Positions 40,560-51,879 of a stretch of DNA of 64,000 nt are shown here, in pieces. Under the pieces are notes generated by a model. That model saw only the letters and a program-made list of their open reading frames with translations. It had not been told where the DNA came from and made no database searches. This DNA is from Tetrapyrgos nigripes (taxonomy: Eukaryota > Basidiomycota > Agaricomycetes > Agaricales > Campanellaceae), in the NCBI GenBank assembly GCA_013368315.1, contig JAACJM010000217.1, positions 1 through 64,000 on the forward strand, read 5' to 3'. Position 1 is the first letter of the stretch. Each line of letters starts with the position of its first letter. The position numbers were made by a program, and so were the translations under genes.

Positions 40560-42240
40560 ACGAGGCGCGTCAGAGAAACGCGCCCCGCGAATTTGATTTC
40601 CGAGTCATTTTTCGGCCATATCAGCATTTTATTTTATTTGTCTACATGAGCTATCGAGGTAGATATTTGTTAACATTTACCTAAGCTACTGTTTGTAGCG
40701 TAGATAACCAATTTGACCATTTTTCATTTGTATAGCAAAGACTAAATCAATGCCGATACCAATTTTTCGCTATAGCCACCTCAGGATAGTACTCCACGTT
40801 TGACCGTTCTTAATTTGCATCTTCAACTGTGAGTTTGATATCACTCTAATACACCGTAAAACAAAAGAATGTGAAAACAGCACCCAGAAGAAAGATCAAT
40901 CCAAGCAAGTCAGTACAAGGCTCGTGGTGGAGGCTCGGGCTCGGGTTCAGGTTCGGGTTCAGAATAAGATGATCGATGTTGCAAAAACCGGAGTTTACAC
41001 TGCGGAAGGACATGTCCAATTAGTGTGAATATCGAGATCAAGGAACCGTACTGACCTAGATGTCAAGAAAATTTTCCTGTCAAGGTATGAAACGTCTAAT
41101 CAGTAAAATGCATAGCCAGTAGCTGCTTGACAGAGCTCACCTCGATTCGAGACAACCTTCTCTCTATCCTGAATATACTCCGCTATAAAAATTAGGATAA
41201 TGGTCAAGATCAATACATGTCGTTGGTACCCGCGAAAAGTCCAAGCCTTACCTCTAACTGAACTTCTGACCTGACTGACGAAGGCGAAAAAATATGCCGA
41301 GAAAGAAACGGGTTTCTTGAATAAAATGGATTGCGGGCCTGGGATCGTTGGTATTGACATTGACGTCGATGTTGAGGGAGAGGATATACATAATTCGCAA
41401 AATTATGACTTTGACCTTGAGGAGGAGGAGGATTAAAGTGACCAGGACTGGCCATGGGTTGATGAGACGGTTGACTGGGAGGCTGGTGTTGGTGTTGAGT
41501 TTGACAAGAGCAGATATAAACAATTTGATAATAATTCTCGCTCATCACCACCGTAGATCCTTGAAAACCAAAATCATGGGCACTGGTAAAGGCACTGGAT
41601 AATGGTTGTCCCCAGTGTGACGGCCCAGAAGGGGAGCAGGGAGCGGGGAGGACAGGAAAGGGAAAGGGAAAGGGATGAGGGTGAGAGTGAAGGTGAAGGC
41701 CAGGGCCAGGGAACGTCATGAATGGAGCTAAGGAGCTATAGAGGTAGTGAAAAGATTGAAGGACAAGTGTCGTGCAGGACAGGTAAATCAGGGTAGTGTA
41801 ACAGGTGCTGGATAGTACGAAGAGAGTGAATGGTTGACAGGGATGTGTGTTGAGTAGAGTTGAGAAAAATAACAGATAGCAAGTTGATAGCGATAGGTGT
41901 CGGTGATTTACATTGTCTCTGCAAACGGAGAGTTAGACTTTGGTGGAGGGAGAAACAAGATTGAAGACACAAGCCGGAAACAGCAGGGGCAACGATATGT
42001 TTAAAAAGCGAGAAAGCATTCTGAAGATAAGATTAGTGAGTACAGTCAGAAAGGGCCGAGGATCCAAACGAGTGTGCCATTGACGCAAGGAATGGTAGCA
42101 TATCATCGGAAGCCGATGACTGAGAACGCATTATATTTGGAGCCTCCGCGATATCGAGGGTAGATGTCCACAATCTCGGGATGGACGTGAATCCATTCCA
42201 ATGCAAGCGGGATATACCCAGCCCATGAACATTAGCAGCA
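40560..42240. repeat. Direct duplication block, copy 1
   Basis: Collinear with 43563-45240 in the same orientation. Shared landmarks include gaggcgcgtcag, ccaatttttcgctatagccacctc, aaaagaatgtgaaaacagcacc, the small-protein gene, and ggtgtcggtgatttacat. Divergence is substantial, with indels, so the duplication is not very recent. The Cys/His gene at 42393-43433 lies between the copies. Confidence -1.
41056..41719 (-). CDS. Small motif-bearing protein, copy 1, tail lost
   Basis: Paralogue of the gene at 44002-44812. Exons 41719-41252, 41182-41141 and 41076-41056 give 176 residues. The N-terminus is Pro/His/Phe-rich (PHPFPFPFPV), then AHDFGFQGSTVVMSENYYQ, then a Gln/His/Pro-rich part, then coiled-coil pieces VRSEVQLE and RSIFRIERRLSRIE. 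The third small exon ends ENFLDI followed by TAG at 41058-41056, where the paralogue has a Glu codon and a donor. Downstream, the paralogue's membrane tail is still detectable near 40860-40990 (EPEPEPEPEPPP, FLLGAVFTFF) but only in broken frames. The product therefore probably lacks the membrane anchor, or the gene is a pseudogene. Confidence -1.
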
Positions 42241-42392
42241 CTGAATACATGGATACCATTGGTTCCATCTCCAAAGTCTGCAAGAGGTTCATCGGGAGGC
42301 TTGGAGATAATCTTCTTGTCTTCAGGACAGGAGTCTTCTAGGACCCCGGGGCGAGATACGACCCGAATCATCCTGGGCTGTGGGTCAACTGA

Positions 42393-43433
42393 TCAACCCG
42401 TTCTCTCTTCACCCCGAGCCCTCACCGAACGTTTACCCGTCTTCACCGAATCCCCAAACCCGCCCAATTGTACACTTTGCTTTACACACCTAGTCGTCTC
42501 ATTCTTGGCCAAACAGCTCTTCCGATGGGCATCCCATGAATTAGGACAGCACGTCGAGTTGGGACAGTGACGAACCCATGTATCACAAGACGCGCAAAAG
42601 ACGCGGCTAGGTCTAAATTTCGCGACGTGAGGGTCTTGGCTTGGATAGGCAATGTGTTCCTCTTCTGTCCGTTTAGATCGACGACGTTTTGCTGGTAGGT
42701 GGGAGGGAAATAGACGGGACGACGATCTGCCAAAGACACATTGAAAGCTCCTTTTCGTCCCAACCAACGTCCCTGTCATCACCAGCGGCTGCGTTTATAG
42801 ATGATGGCAAAGGTGAAACGCCAACGCCGGCCTTGACTGCAGCATCACGTTCTATGAGCATTATAACGGTAAGGTACGGAGAGTCCTGACCAGGTTCATG
42901 GCACTGAAGCAGACTTACTGCTCTCTGCAGAACTCAAACCCCTCGGTGGATCCATACGCAGCAGACTTCTCTTGTTCTTCAAGGAATGAATGGGGTAAAA
43001 CGGGAGAACGGAATGAAAGGTCACTCTTCGCGTCTGGTTTGTTGTCGCGGAGATCGAGGGAGGTCTTGGGCTCTGGATGGACCAAAGAAAAGAACGAAAG
43101 GCGAGGTGAATGAGAATCCGGGTCTGTCCCCGCTTCATTGGCAGATGCTAGAGAGTGTATGCTGCCCTTTCTGCCATGAGAGCTTCGTTCAGTGGGAGAA
43201 CGGGATGAAAAACTGTTTTTTGTGTGTGGTGTGTTGTCGCGGAGAGCGAGAGAGGTCTTGGGCTCGAAATGGGACAAAGAACGCTCTGAGGGGTAGGAAA
43301 AGGAGGGCGAGGAGGGGGAAAAGGAGGGAGAATAAGTAAGGAGAAAAGGAGGGCGATCGATCACGGAATTGATTATGGAGAAAGAGTCATCGACAGCTGT
43401 AGAAGCTGGGGGGCGCGTACGAAGTGCAGGCAC
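42393..43433 (-). CDS. Cys/His-cluster protein with Ser-rich repeats
   Basis: First exon 43433 to about 42915 encodes a Ser/Pro-rich region with an internal repeat (HFEPKTSLALRDNTP and HPEPKTSLDLRDNKP, each followed by a Ser/Arg stretch). Splicing at about 42912 leads to QRDAAVKAGVGVSPLPSS. The last exon, to the stop at 42393, carries AKRRRSKRTEEEHIAYPSQ and a metal-ligand-like cluster CASCDTWVRHCPNSTCC with HRKSC following. The second intron could not be fixed with confidence (a weak donor is needed to keep frame), so a broken gene is possible. The Cys/His cluster after a KR-rich stretch is a pattern seen in multicopy Agaricomycete proteins. A separate minus ORF at 42033-42371 downstream has no recognised domain. 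Confidence -1.
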
Positions 43434-43446
43434 AACGCGTCGACGG

Positions 43447-43560
43447 TCTCTGCAAAAAACACGTGGATAGTATCTGCTATAAGTAGCTTATAACGTCAGT
43501 CGCAGTTGCTTGGGCTTTACTTATCCTTATCCAGAACCACCACCACTCATCACAATGGCT
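43447..43560 (+). repeat. Truncated copy of the vip1-like promoter and start codon
   Basis: Matches 49341-49467 in order: aacacgtggata, tatctgct, acgtcagtcgcagtt, cttgggctttat, cttatccagaaccaccac, tcatcacaatggct. After ATGGCT the sequence leaves the RRM gene and enters the start of duplication block 2 (aagaggcgcgtcag). It is a promoter fragment with no gene of its own. Confidence -1.
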
Positions 43561-43562
43561 AA

Positions 43563-45240
43563 GAGGCGCGTCAGAAAAGTGTGTGTGGTCCCGAATCATC
43601 TGTCGGCCATATCACTCCGCTTTCCGAGTACTGCACTATGGACTACCACTTTAATTTTTGGTCTATATGAGCTATCGAGCCTGAGCTACTGTTTGTAGCG
43701 TATAGTATCATTTTTGTACAGTAGAAAATAGAGACCGCTAAATCATTGAGGATACCAATTTTTCGCTATAGCCACCTCGGGATACTCTACGTTTGGCTAT
43801 TCTTACTTTGCATCTTTGAAAATGCTAGGTACCTAGGATGTAATGCTGGACTTTCGGCCTGAGTAATTTTTTTGAGGACGTGAGCGCTTGTAATTTGACA
43901 GAAATGTGACTGTAATATACGAGCTACAAAGATTTGTGTAAGATTGTAATATACGAGCGTGTAAAAATCTGGGACTTTATGTTGTGCTCGCTACACTCGA
44001 ATCATTTACTATCGCTACTCTGATACACCGTAAACCAAAAGAATGTGAAAACAGCACCTAAAAGAAAGTAAGTCATTCTACGTGGTGGAGGCTCAGGTTC
44101 GGGTTCAGAATGAGACGACCGATGTTGCAGAGACCGGAGTTGACGCTACGGAAGGACATGTCCAATTAGCGTGAATATTAAGACCAAAGTGTGAAAAGTA
44201 CTGACTTCAATGTCAAGAAGATTTTCCTGTGATGATAAGATATGAAGATATGAAGCATCTAATTAGCAAAATACATAGACAGTAACTGTTTGACAGAGCC
44301 TACCTCAATTTGGGACAAACTTCTCTCCATCCTGAGTATACTCCGCTACAAAAAATTAGGATAATGGTCAGATCAATACATATCCCTAGCACCCGTGAAA
44401 TGGCCAAGCCTACCTCAATCTGCTCACGGGTCTCCTCTAACTGAACTTCTGACCTGACCAAAGAAGGCGAAAGGTTATGTCGAGAAAGGAACGGGTTTCT
44501 ATTGCGACTTTGACCTTGACCTTGAAGAGGAGGGTTGAAGTGACCAGTACAGGCCACAGGCTGAGGATACGGTTGACTGGAAGGCTGGTGTTGGTGTTGA
44601 ATTTGACAAGGGCAGATATAAACATTTTGATAATAATTCTCACTCATCACCACCGTAGATCCTTGAAAACTAAAACCATGGGCGTTGGGAAAGGCTGATC
44701 GTCCCAGTTGTGACGGCCCGGAAAGGGAGTGGGGAGCATGGAAGATAGGAAAGGGATAAGGATAAGGGTGAGGGTGAGGGCCAGAGCCAGAGCCAGAGCC
44801 AGGAAACGCCATGAATGGGAGCTAAGGAACCAAGGAGCTAGAGGTGATGAAGAGACAAGTGTCCTGCAGGGCAAGTGAATCTGGGTAGTGCGACAGGTGC
44901 TGGATAATACAAAGAGAGTGAATGGTTGACTAGGATGTGCTTTGAGTAGCGAAAGTAACGGATAGCAAGTTGATAGCGATAGGTGTCGGTGATTTACATG
45001 GTCTCTGCAAATGGAGAGTCAGATTTTGGTGGAGGGAGAAACAAACTTGAATATACAAACCGGAAACAGCAGTAGCAATAGTGAAGTGTTTTAAGAAAGT
45101 AGAAGATAGAAGCGAGAACGCTCCGCGAGGTTTGGGATAAATGTAGAAAGAAGGGTTGCATATAGACGTCGATATCCTTCTTGTGGATGTCAATCCGTCC
45201 CAATCATGCATGCTGACAGCCCCAGCCATCAGTGTAGGGG
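43563..45240. repeat. Direct duplication block, copy 2
   Basis: Second copy of 40560-42240, same orientation, about 3 kb downstream. Its left edge directly follows the vip1-like promoter fragment. Its right part runs up to the truncated end of the CAX gene, so the duplication or a linked rearrangement may have removed the CAX 3' exon. Confidence -1.
44002..44812 (-). CDS. Small tail-anchored protein, copy 2
   Basis: Predicted 201 residues in four exons: 44812-44414, 44345-44304, 44226-44206, 44145-44002. The N-terminus is Pro/His/Tyr-rich (PHPHPYPYPFPIF), with NAHGFSFQGSTVVMSENYYQ near residues 43-62. A Gln/His-rich stretch is followed by a helical region split over introns (VRSEVQLEETREQIE, RSILRMERSLSQIE, ENLLDIE, RQLRSLQHRS) that reads as one coiled coil. 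The C-terminus is SEPEPEPPPRR, a hydrophobic span YFLLGAVFTFFWFTVY, and six more residues. That is the layout of a tail-anchored membrane protein with the N-terminus facing the cytosol. Function unknown. All phases close. Confidence -1.
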
Positions 45241-45419
45241 CCATATAGAAAAGTGATGAACTGTAAAAGCATTCGTTATAAGCGTTGATAACCATGTATT
45301 GACGAGTAAATTGCTCACGACCCCTGAGGTCCATAGTCATTGCTGGAGCAAGCGGAGTGGCTCTTAAACACAAAAGAGGAAGATCTTATTCTGTTGCCTC
45401 TCATATTTGCGAACATACG

Positions 45420-47337
45420 CTACGTGGAGACATATCGCATTAAGATCTGTTCATGTGTGGAAGACAATGTTGAACTCACGATACTGGATCCCACAGCAAC
45501 ACCCAAACACAGAGTGAGCTTGTCCTTCATGGAAACCGTCACAGCAGTGACATGCTCAGCAGCATTTCCAACAATGGGAAGCAAAATGACGCCAATGAAC
45601 ACTTCGCTGATAGGACTGGACTCGACGAGGCCATCAATAGAGTCAACGAGCCATTCCGCCGTCACAGCGACGGGCTGTGGGTCGCATGTAATAAAACATA
45701 CTCGTGAATCGACAGATCCATCAAAAGGGTGATTTCGATACTCACAACAGTCACCACGGCCAACGACACCAGAGTTATGAACAAATTCATTTGTGGTTGT
45801 TCCTCTTCCTCCCCCTCCTCCCTCGGCTCCCGAGCAATTTCCGCATCTACATTGTTCGCCATACTACCCTCAGCACCCACCATTTCTGATCCTTCAGCCT
45901 GGCCCTTCTTCCTTGGTTCATACTTTGTTGACTTGAAATTGTCCTGGTGCTTATCGTCGTATAATGTTGCATGCGAATACAGCTGGAAGAATAGATACGA
46001 GCCATAGACTGTTCAGCGACGATCAGTTAGTAGCTGACTTTGCTTGAAGATATCAACTGACTAAAGAGAAGGATAAGAGCAACTCCATGACTCAGTTTGA
46101 GAACGTCTTGAGGTTCATCACTATCAGTGGCAGTGGTGACGCTGAAATGAAAAGCTGCTGGTAGTAATACGGCAATGACACTAATAGTCAGTAGAGAAGA
46201 ATTTAGCTGTGTTGCCACTAAAATTCAAATAGACAATCAGGCCCCATAGGAACGTAGCAATCGATATTCTGGAAACTCACTGGCACCAAATCCTTGCTCT
46301 GAGAACCTGACACCTCCTGCGAAGAAACACATTCCCAGGACGAGGACTTCATGGATAAATCAGCGACTGCATTAAAACTAGCTGGGGTTCAGGCGCTTAC
46401 GAAGATTACTCAGAATAGACCCGACCACTGCACGAAAAAAAAAAGGTGTCACTACCCCACATTCCTCGGTCAAGCGCCAATCAAGCTCTTGAGAACCGAT
46501 TGGTGCTGAAGATAGACTTTTTGTGTAACTGCGACTTACACGAGGATTGGACCAATTGCAAGTTGCATCGCGTCAAGGCAATTATCTAGAGCATTGGAGT
46601 GAGATATGAGGCATTTGGATGAACACCAAGACATACAGCAACTATAAGCTCGATGCTGTGAAAGGGTAGTTAGTTGAGCGCTTTCGTAAATACGGCTGAG
46701 AAGAAAAAGAATACGAACGCGTTTCCCTATGCAACATCCAGAAGAGTTAGCAGCTTGCAAGATCGAGACGATTCGAACGCATACTAAGGTAGCACTGAGC
46801 AGCCCAGCCAAAGTTTGTCCGACACGCATTGCTAGTTCATCGGTGGCGAAAGCAAGGAGCTGTCCGGAATTGATTTATCAACACTTGATCAGATGGTGCA
46901 AGATGAACGGTACCTTTGCGAGAGGTATCATAGCAAGAAAGGAGACTGCGTCACGATGTTAGTACGTCAAATATTGTCCCTACCCATGGTAATATATCGT
47001 GGAGTACTCACATACGAAAATGAGTGTAGGTGAATCAGGGTTTGCGAAGTGAAAAGCCCACTACGCAAGAGTCGTGTTGAGCCTCCGTTCCTTGCTTTCA
47101 AGGCATGCCACTGGGACTCACTGATACTAGTATGAAGACCAAAAGTGCGTTCAACCCTAGGATGCACCAATTAATGCCAGAAACCTTGAGGAGGCAAATC
47201 AAACCTACATGAGGAGAATAGTATAGACTTCAAACTGCGAAAAAATACGGGAGCTTCTCCTAATTTCCTCTCTGGTTGTAAAAGCGGTGTGACTGCACGC
47301 TGAAGGCTGAAAGAGGGTCGCAGGGTCTTTTTACGTT
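45420..47337 (-). pseudogene. CAX-type vacuolar Ca2+/H+ exchanger, 3'-truncated
   Basis: Cation/proton exchanger of the vacuolar membrane (family role). Minus-strand exons join in phase: PSFSLQRAVTPLLQPERKLG, SWLNALLVFILVS, WAFHFANPDSPTLIFV, FSFLAMIPLAK, LLAFATDELAMRVGQTL, then GNAIELIVAIIAL (first cation motif), VGSILSNLL, LGMCFFAGGVRFSEQGFGA, and ISEVFIGVILLPIVGNAAEHV with TAVTVSMKDKLTLCLGVAVG (second motif). Recognisable sequence stops at the donor at 45480. The final exon with the last membrane helices is missing, and read-through gives a stop near 45420. On the 5' side the first CAX exon is in the same open frame as a WW-family gene (47359-48560). It may be expressed as a chimera, but transport activity is doubtful. 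Confidence -1.
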
Positions 47338-47358
47338 TGTATTTAGAGGGGTCGTCTG
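47338..47358. repeat. 21-bp direct repeat, left copy
   Basis: Identical to 48631-48651 (starts tgtatttagaggggtc, ends gtctg). The two copies bound the WW-family segment and sit in coding-like sequence that reads DDPSKY on the minus strand at both ends. Confidence -1.
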
Positions 47359-48560
47359 ATGAAGCACCCTTCCAATCCTGGAAACAGTGTGCCATGAACG
47401 GTTTCCATTCAGTTTCATACACCAAGTGGTCCACAAAGATATCCTTGAGCTTGGTGAGGTATCTACCAGAGTGCTTGAAGGTCAAGGTAGCCGCAATGCG
47501 GGAGATTCGTGAAGGTCGTGACGGGTCGTAAATGATGTGTTGGTCCCGGGAGAGTCGGGAGGACTCTTGGCCGTAGTGGGTTTGGAATCTGTTGGAGCCT
47601 GTGGATAGAAAAGGTCGGCTCAAAAGTCAATGCCAAACTGAAGGCGTGCACTCACAAACAAACTTCCAAAGACGGGCTACTACGCAGGTCTGGTGGTCAT
47701 CAGTGGGATGTTCTCGTGCCAGTCTCAAGACTTTCAGGATTTTCTTGCAATCCTCCTGACCGTAAAAGAAAGTGGACGTGTTTGATGTCATATGGTCTAG
47801 AAGAAGCTGTTAGAGAGGGCGCCCAAGATCAATGAGATTGGGAGGATACACACCAGTCAGGGCATGAGAGAAAACGCATATCAATTCATCTATGAGATGG
47901 ACAGGCAATCCATTTGGATGATGCATGGGGAAATGCTCCCAGTGCCACCAGTAAAGTTCTTCCAAGTACAGCTCTACTCGGGCACATGATGAGTGAATGC
48001 GACGATGTCAAATGGCACTGGGACTCACTGAGATGAGATGGTGAATAGGAATCAGGAATACCAATATCCTCTGACTGCACCTCCTCCAACCAGAACTGCT
48101 CCCTTGTGGTGTGGTTGACAAAGTAGTATAGACAGTCGTCTTCTTCAAGCATGACGAAGAGTTCGATACCTTCTGATAGAGGGAACTTTTTTTCTTCAAG
48201 AAGGGCTTCAATACGGCTGACCCAGGAAAGGACTTTGTTCATGAGATCTTGATTGTACATGTAGACTTCGGTGACGACTCGAAGTGGGCCTTCTCTTGCA
48301 AAGTAAAGCTGGCCTTCGGGATGGACATGGCTAGACCAGTTCGGTGGGAGATATTCCCTGTAGAGCGTGTTGGTAAGCAATCAATAACAGCATTTTGGGC
48401 ACGTACTTGGCTTCATGAGTGTACATAAATCCACGAGAGATCGTTCCCGACTTTGGTTTGGCACTAGAAGAGCCATGAATACCTAGAAAACTTGGAAAAT
48501 GCCACGACAACTCACTAGCTCCACTTGTCATAGCGACCAGTGCAGTGAGCAGCAACCGGT
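47359..48560 (-). pseudogene. WW-domain Agaricomycete family gene, C-terminally truncated
   Basis: Phase-consistent exons give EYLPPNWSSHVHPEGQLYF (WW-like first half), VTEVYMYNQDLMNKVLSWVS, LYYFVNHTTREQFWLEE (second half), LYWWHWEHFPMHHPNGLP, LIDELICVFSHALTDHMTSN, ARLWKFVCSNRFQTHYGQES, SRLSRDQHIIYDP, and LKDIFVDHLVYETEWKPFM. This is the order of a large WW-containing family expanded in mushrooms. Members normally continue into a hydrophobic C-terminal region. Here the sequence instead runs at DWKGASS into the 21-bp repeat and the CAX exon without a stop. A regulatory or membrane role is unproven. Confidence -1.
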
Positions 48561-48561
48561 C

Positions 48562-48930
48562 GCAGAACACCATTGCAAACTTTCTTCTCCTCGAAGTAGA
48601 CGCTGCTCATGGTGTTGAAAAGAGTACGAATGTATTTAGAGGGGTCGTCTGCTATCTTGAAGGAGGACATTGGTTGATCGTCAACGCTACAGAAATTTCA
48701 GAACAAAGAAACACTACAACATAATATGGCAACGCACTGAGAGCCAAAAGCGCCAGTTCCACCTTTGTGCAGCTCCCGTTTTTCTGGTTTCGGGATCTGG
48801 TCCGGACACCAACCAGGTTCATGCTCGGAAGTCATACCGGCTCTGGAAATCGCGTCCGGCATTGGGTGCAGGTCTATCATTGCGTAGTCAAAGATGATGC
48901 TGCAGCTGAGGATGAAGGCAAGAAACAAAA
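48562..48930 (-). other. Exon-like coding stretch of unknown family
   Basis: Two segments join in phase across an intron (donor gtgcgttg, acceptor tctgtag). The first ends HEPGWCPDQIPKPEKRELHK. The second reads DDQPMSSFKIADDPSKYI, then RTLFNTMSSVYFEEKKVCNG. The composition looks coding but I do not recognise it. The DDPSKY part contains the right 21-bp repeat. It may be the displaced 5' part of the gene into which the WW segment was inserted, or an upstream exon of the WW gene. Confidence -1.
48631..48651. repeat. 21-bp direct repeat, right copy
   Basis: Identical partner of 47338-47358. Confidence -1.
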
Positions 48931-49461
48931 AGATTGGCGCGTAAAAGGCGTGTTATGTCTACTTTTATGGCTTGTCTATGGAACACGTGTGGTAGGTAAG
49001 AAATGGAGCGCCGAACAATGAATTTGACCGTAAAAGGTTGGGCTTACATGCCTCTCGATATTATTATCTCGGAAACGTTGTCTGTCGTAGGTCAGGAGTA
49101 GTCAAAAGCCTCACCACAAAGCTGAAAAGTCCTACCCTCTTCAAGGCCTCTTGGGGACGTTTGGGGGACGTGATTGACTCTAGACATCATCAAAGCTGCA
49201 CTGAGGTATTTCGGGAAATTACGACGAAAGGTATGAATAGAACAAGAATCTGCTGAGTACCATTCGTCAGTACCTCACAATACATTCAAAGACTGGCCTA
49301 CCTCAACCTGGAGCGAAGTTGATGGACGCGTCGGACCTCGATCGCTGCAAAAAAGCTAAAAACACGTGGATATCTGCTCTAGCTCATGACGTCAGTCGCA
49401 GTTACTTGGGCTTTATTAGGCGTCATCGCCATCTTATCCAGAACCACCACTCATCATCACA

Positions 49462-50389
49462 ATGGCTGCACCTACTCACAGTGTCCATGTCTCCAACATC
49501 TCCCCTTCCACCACTCAACAGCATCTTTCTGATTTCTTCGAGTTCTGTGGAAAGGTATGGTCAATTTATCCTCCCTTGGCCGAATTGTGATTCACCTTTT
49601 CTCCAGATTACTTCCATCGATTTCAAACAAGACTCGAAAGAGGCAACCGTTCATTTCGAGAAGCCGTCTGCTGCAAAGACGGCGTTAATGGTGTGTCTTG
49701 TTCTTCTCTCTTCTTCGCATACACAATCCTAACGCGTCTGTCCAGCTCAACGGAGGAACTCTCGACGGCTCTCAACTATCTGTTACCTCCGACATCACTC
49801 ACCCCGATGAAGAGGATACTTCCACCGAACCTGTTTCCCAATCCGACAAGCCCAGAGCCGCAGTAGCCGCAGAGTACCTCGCCAAGGGATACACCCTCTC
49901 CGACCAAATTCTCCAACGCGCAATCGAGTTGGACAACAATCAAGGAATCTCTAAGCGTTTCTTGTCGTATTTCCACTCTCTGGACTCTGGTATCGGATCG
50001 AGAGCTCTAGGCCCAGATAAGACCATATCTGGTAAAGTCCAGGAGACACTTAGCGCTGCGACACAGCAGGCAAAGAGTGTCGATGAGCAGAGGGCTATTT
50101 CAAAGACTGCGCATGACGTCAGTAGTACCCTTCAACTTTCTTCTCCTAGTTCCTTGTTCTGATGCCGTTCTTTTAGTACTATACCAAAGCCCTCGGTTCA
50201 CCCATGGGACAGAAGGTGTACGAGTTCTACACTTCCACCTCCAAGCAGGCGTTGGATATCCATGAGGAAGCCAAGAGGATTCATGCCGCCAACAAAGCGT
50301 CTACCTCTTCTTCTTCCCCAACGACGACGACGAGCGAAGGAGCCAAGCCAGGAGGAGACCCAAGTGTTCCTCCTGCTGCCAGTGTGTAG
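49462..50389 (+). CDS. vip1: Vip1-like RNA-recognition-motif protein
   Basis: Predicted 253-residue RNA-binding protein in four exons: 49462-49554, 49607-49690, 49746-50117, 50177-50389. One N-terminal RRM: VHVSNISPSTTQQHLSDFFE (RNP2 strand and helix), then ITSIDFKQDSKEATVHFEKP (RNP1-like strand) and NGGTLDGSQLSV. The remainder is helical (AAVAAEYLAKGYTLSDQILQ, SKRFLSYFHSLDSGIG, QKVYEFYTSTSKQALDIHEE) and ends in a Ser/Thr/Pro tail. This single-RRM plus helical-tail layout matches the fungal Vip1 group; cytoplasmic RNA binding is inferred. Its promoter region has a truncated copy at 43447-43560. The symbol is by architecture. Confidence -1.
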
Positions 50390-51879
50390 ATGTGTTTGAG
50401 AGAAGTGAAAAAGCAAGGACTCGCGTGTATAGTTACTTATAACTTGAAGCTAAATCGTGTAACGAGGACATCAGATTTTGTACACTACAACTGCACATAG
50501 TACATGCTACATATCTGCACAAAAAGAGAACACGGACAGGCGTAAACTTGCAAGTAACTACTTGCACTTGGCATAAAAGATGAGCTGTTGAGAAAAGGAA
50601 ATGGGTCCCCATACCGAATACGAACAGAAGACTGCGTTATGAAAGAGATTGGGAACTTGGAAGTGAAACACGCGTTTGAAGTGAAGAACCACACCCAGTA
50701 CTAGCCAATATTCATTGGCCAAAAGTTAGTTCGGAAAGGTCAAGTTTTCGAGGGACCAGGAAACCCATTTGGAAACGAAAGGTTTTCGTGCTTCAGAAAT
50801 TTATCGGAAGCGGATCCGAGCCAATCGGATCGCTTGCCGAGGCTTTGGAAATTTAAAGTTTTCGAATCCGTTTTCGAGCGCCAGAGATTTGATGTTTCCT
50901 GATTAACTTCTGGCCACGGAATATTGGTTACTGCTGGGTGTGAACGGACTTCGATTAGACGTCCATTGAATGCCACACAACATGCTTCAAAGCAAGAGCC
51001 ATCGTACGCGTAAAAGTAGTTGAGCAAGACACTTTCCCTTGGTCCCAGTCCGGGTAATACACTCCTCCTCCTCCTCCTCCTCCCAATTACATACACTGGG
51101 AGAGAAGGAGAGCTCAGTGCTGCTCGACGGTACGCGTCACTGTGTTATGTAAGCTCGATGTGTCTTTCTCTGTCTTCGACTGCTGGACAGTCCAGAGCTC
51201 CATTGCTATCGATTCACTGCTTTAAAGTTGAGTTGTCATTAGCTCAATTTAGCGTCGCTTCGGACTCGGACTCAGCTTGGTGATCAGTTGGCACGCCTCC
51301 CGCCCCCACTCACCCGTACGACTCTTCCTTGACTCTTCCTCCGAACTTCAAGTCCTTGTCAAGTCCTAGTACATCAAGATTTAATGAGCAACATCTTACT
51401 GCACTTGAAACGCTCTCAGGCTATCGTATTCTCCTGCGTCTATGTAGCAGACCCCCAGTGTGACACTGAACGAGTCGAGCTCATCCTCCAGCACACTGCC
51501 ACCATGAGTACGCAACTTGTCGAGTTTTGGAAGCCTTCAGCGACGTAACACTTCAACTTCCATTTGCAATGATTCTACTGCGCCATACTTCTTTCTTACC
51601 ATTTTCATCTTGAACCCTTCCGGACCGGGACCATGAAGTTCTCCTTTTAGAGGCTCCCCTCGCCATACCACCCTCTGTCCCGCCCCTACCTCATCGGTCC
51701 TCGGATATCTTAGACTACCGAAAGATCATAGAGCTGCAGCATGTTTCTAGAGACTCCAGATGTCTCTCCCGGAAAGCGCTGCAGTGCCTCAGGAGCACTC
51801 CTATTTCGAGATTTAAAGCAGGGGATGCTCCACAAATCCTTTCCCCGACTTCACTCGCTTTGACCAAACACTGAGCTCA
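50390..51879. other. Spacer, no gene seen
   Basis: Holds the vip1-like 3' flank and the HAD gene upstream region. A short (CTC)n run lies at 51061-51083. ORFs on both strands are short with no domain. Confidence -1.

Noticed and set aside
42033..42371. 112-codon minus ORF downstream of the Cys/His gene
   Set aside because: Only weak similarity to a stretch near 45200 that belongs to the duplication block; no domain.
51061..51083. (CTC)n run
   Set aside because: An ordinary microsatellite.
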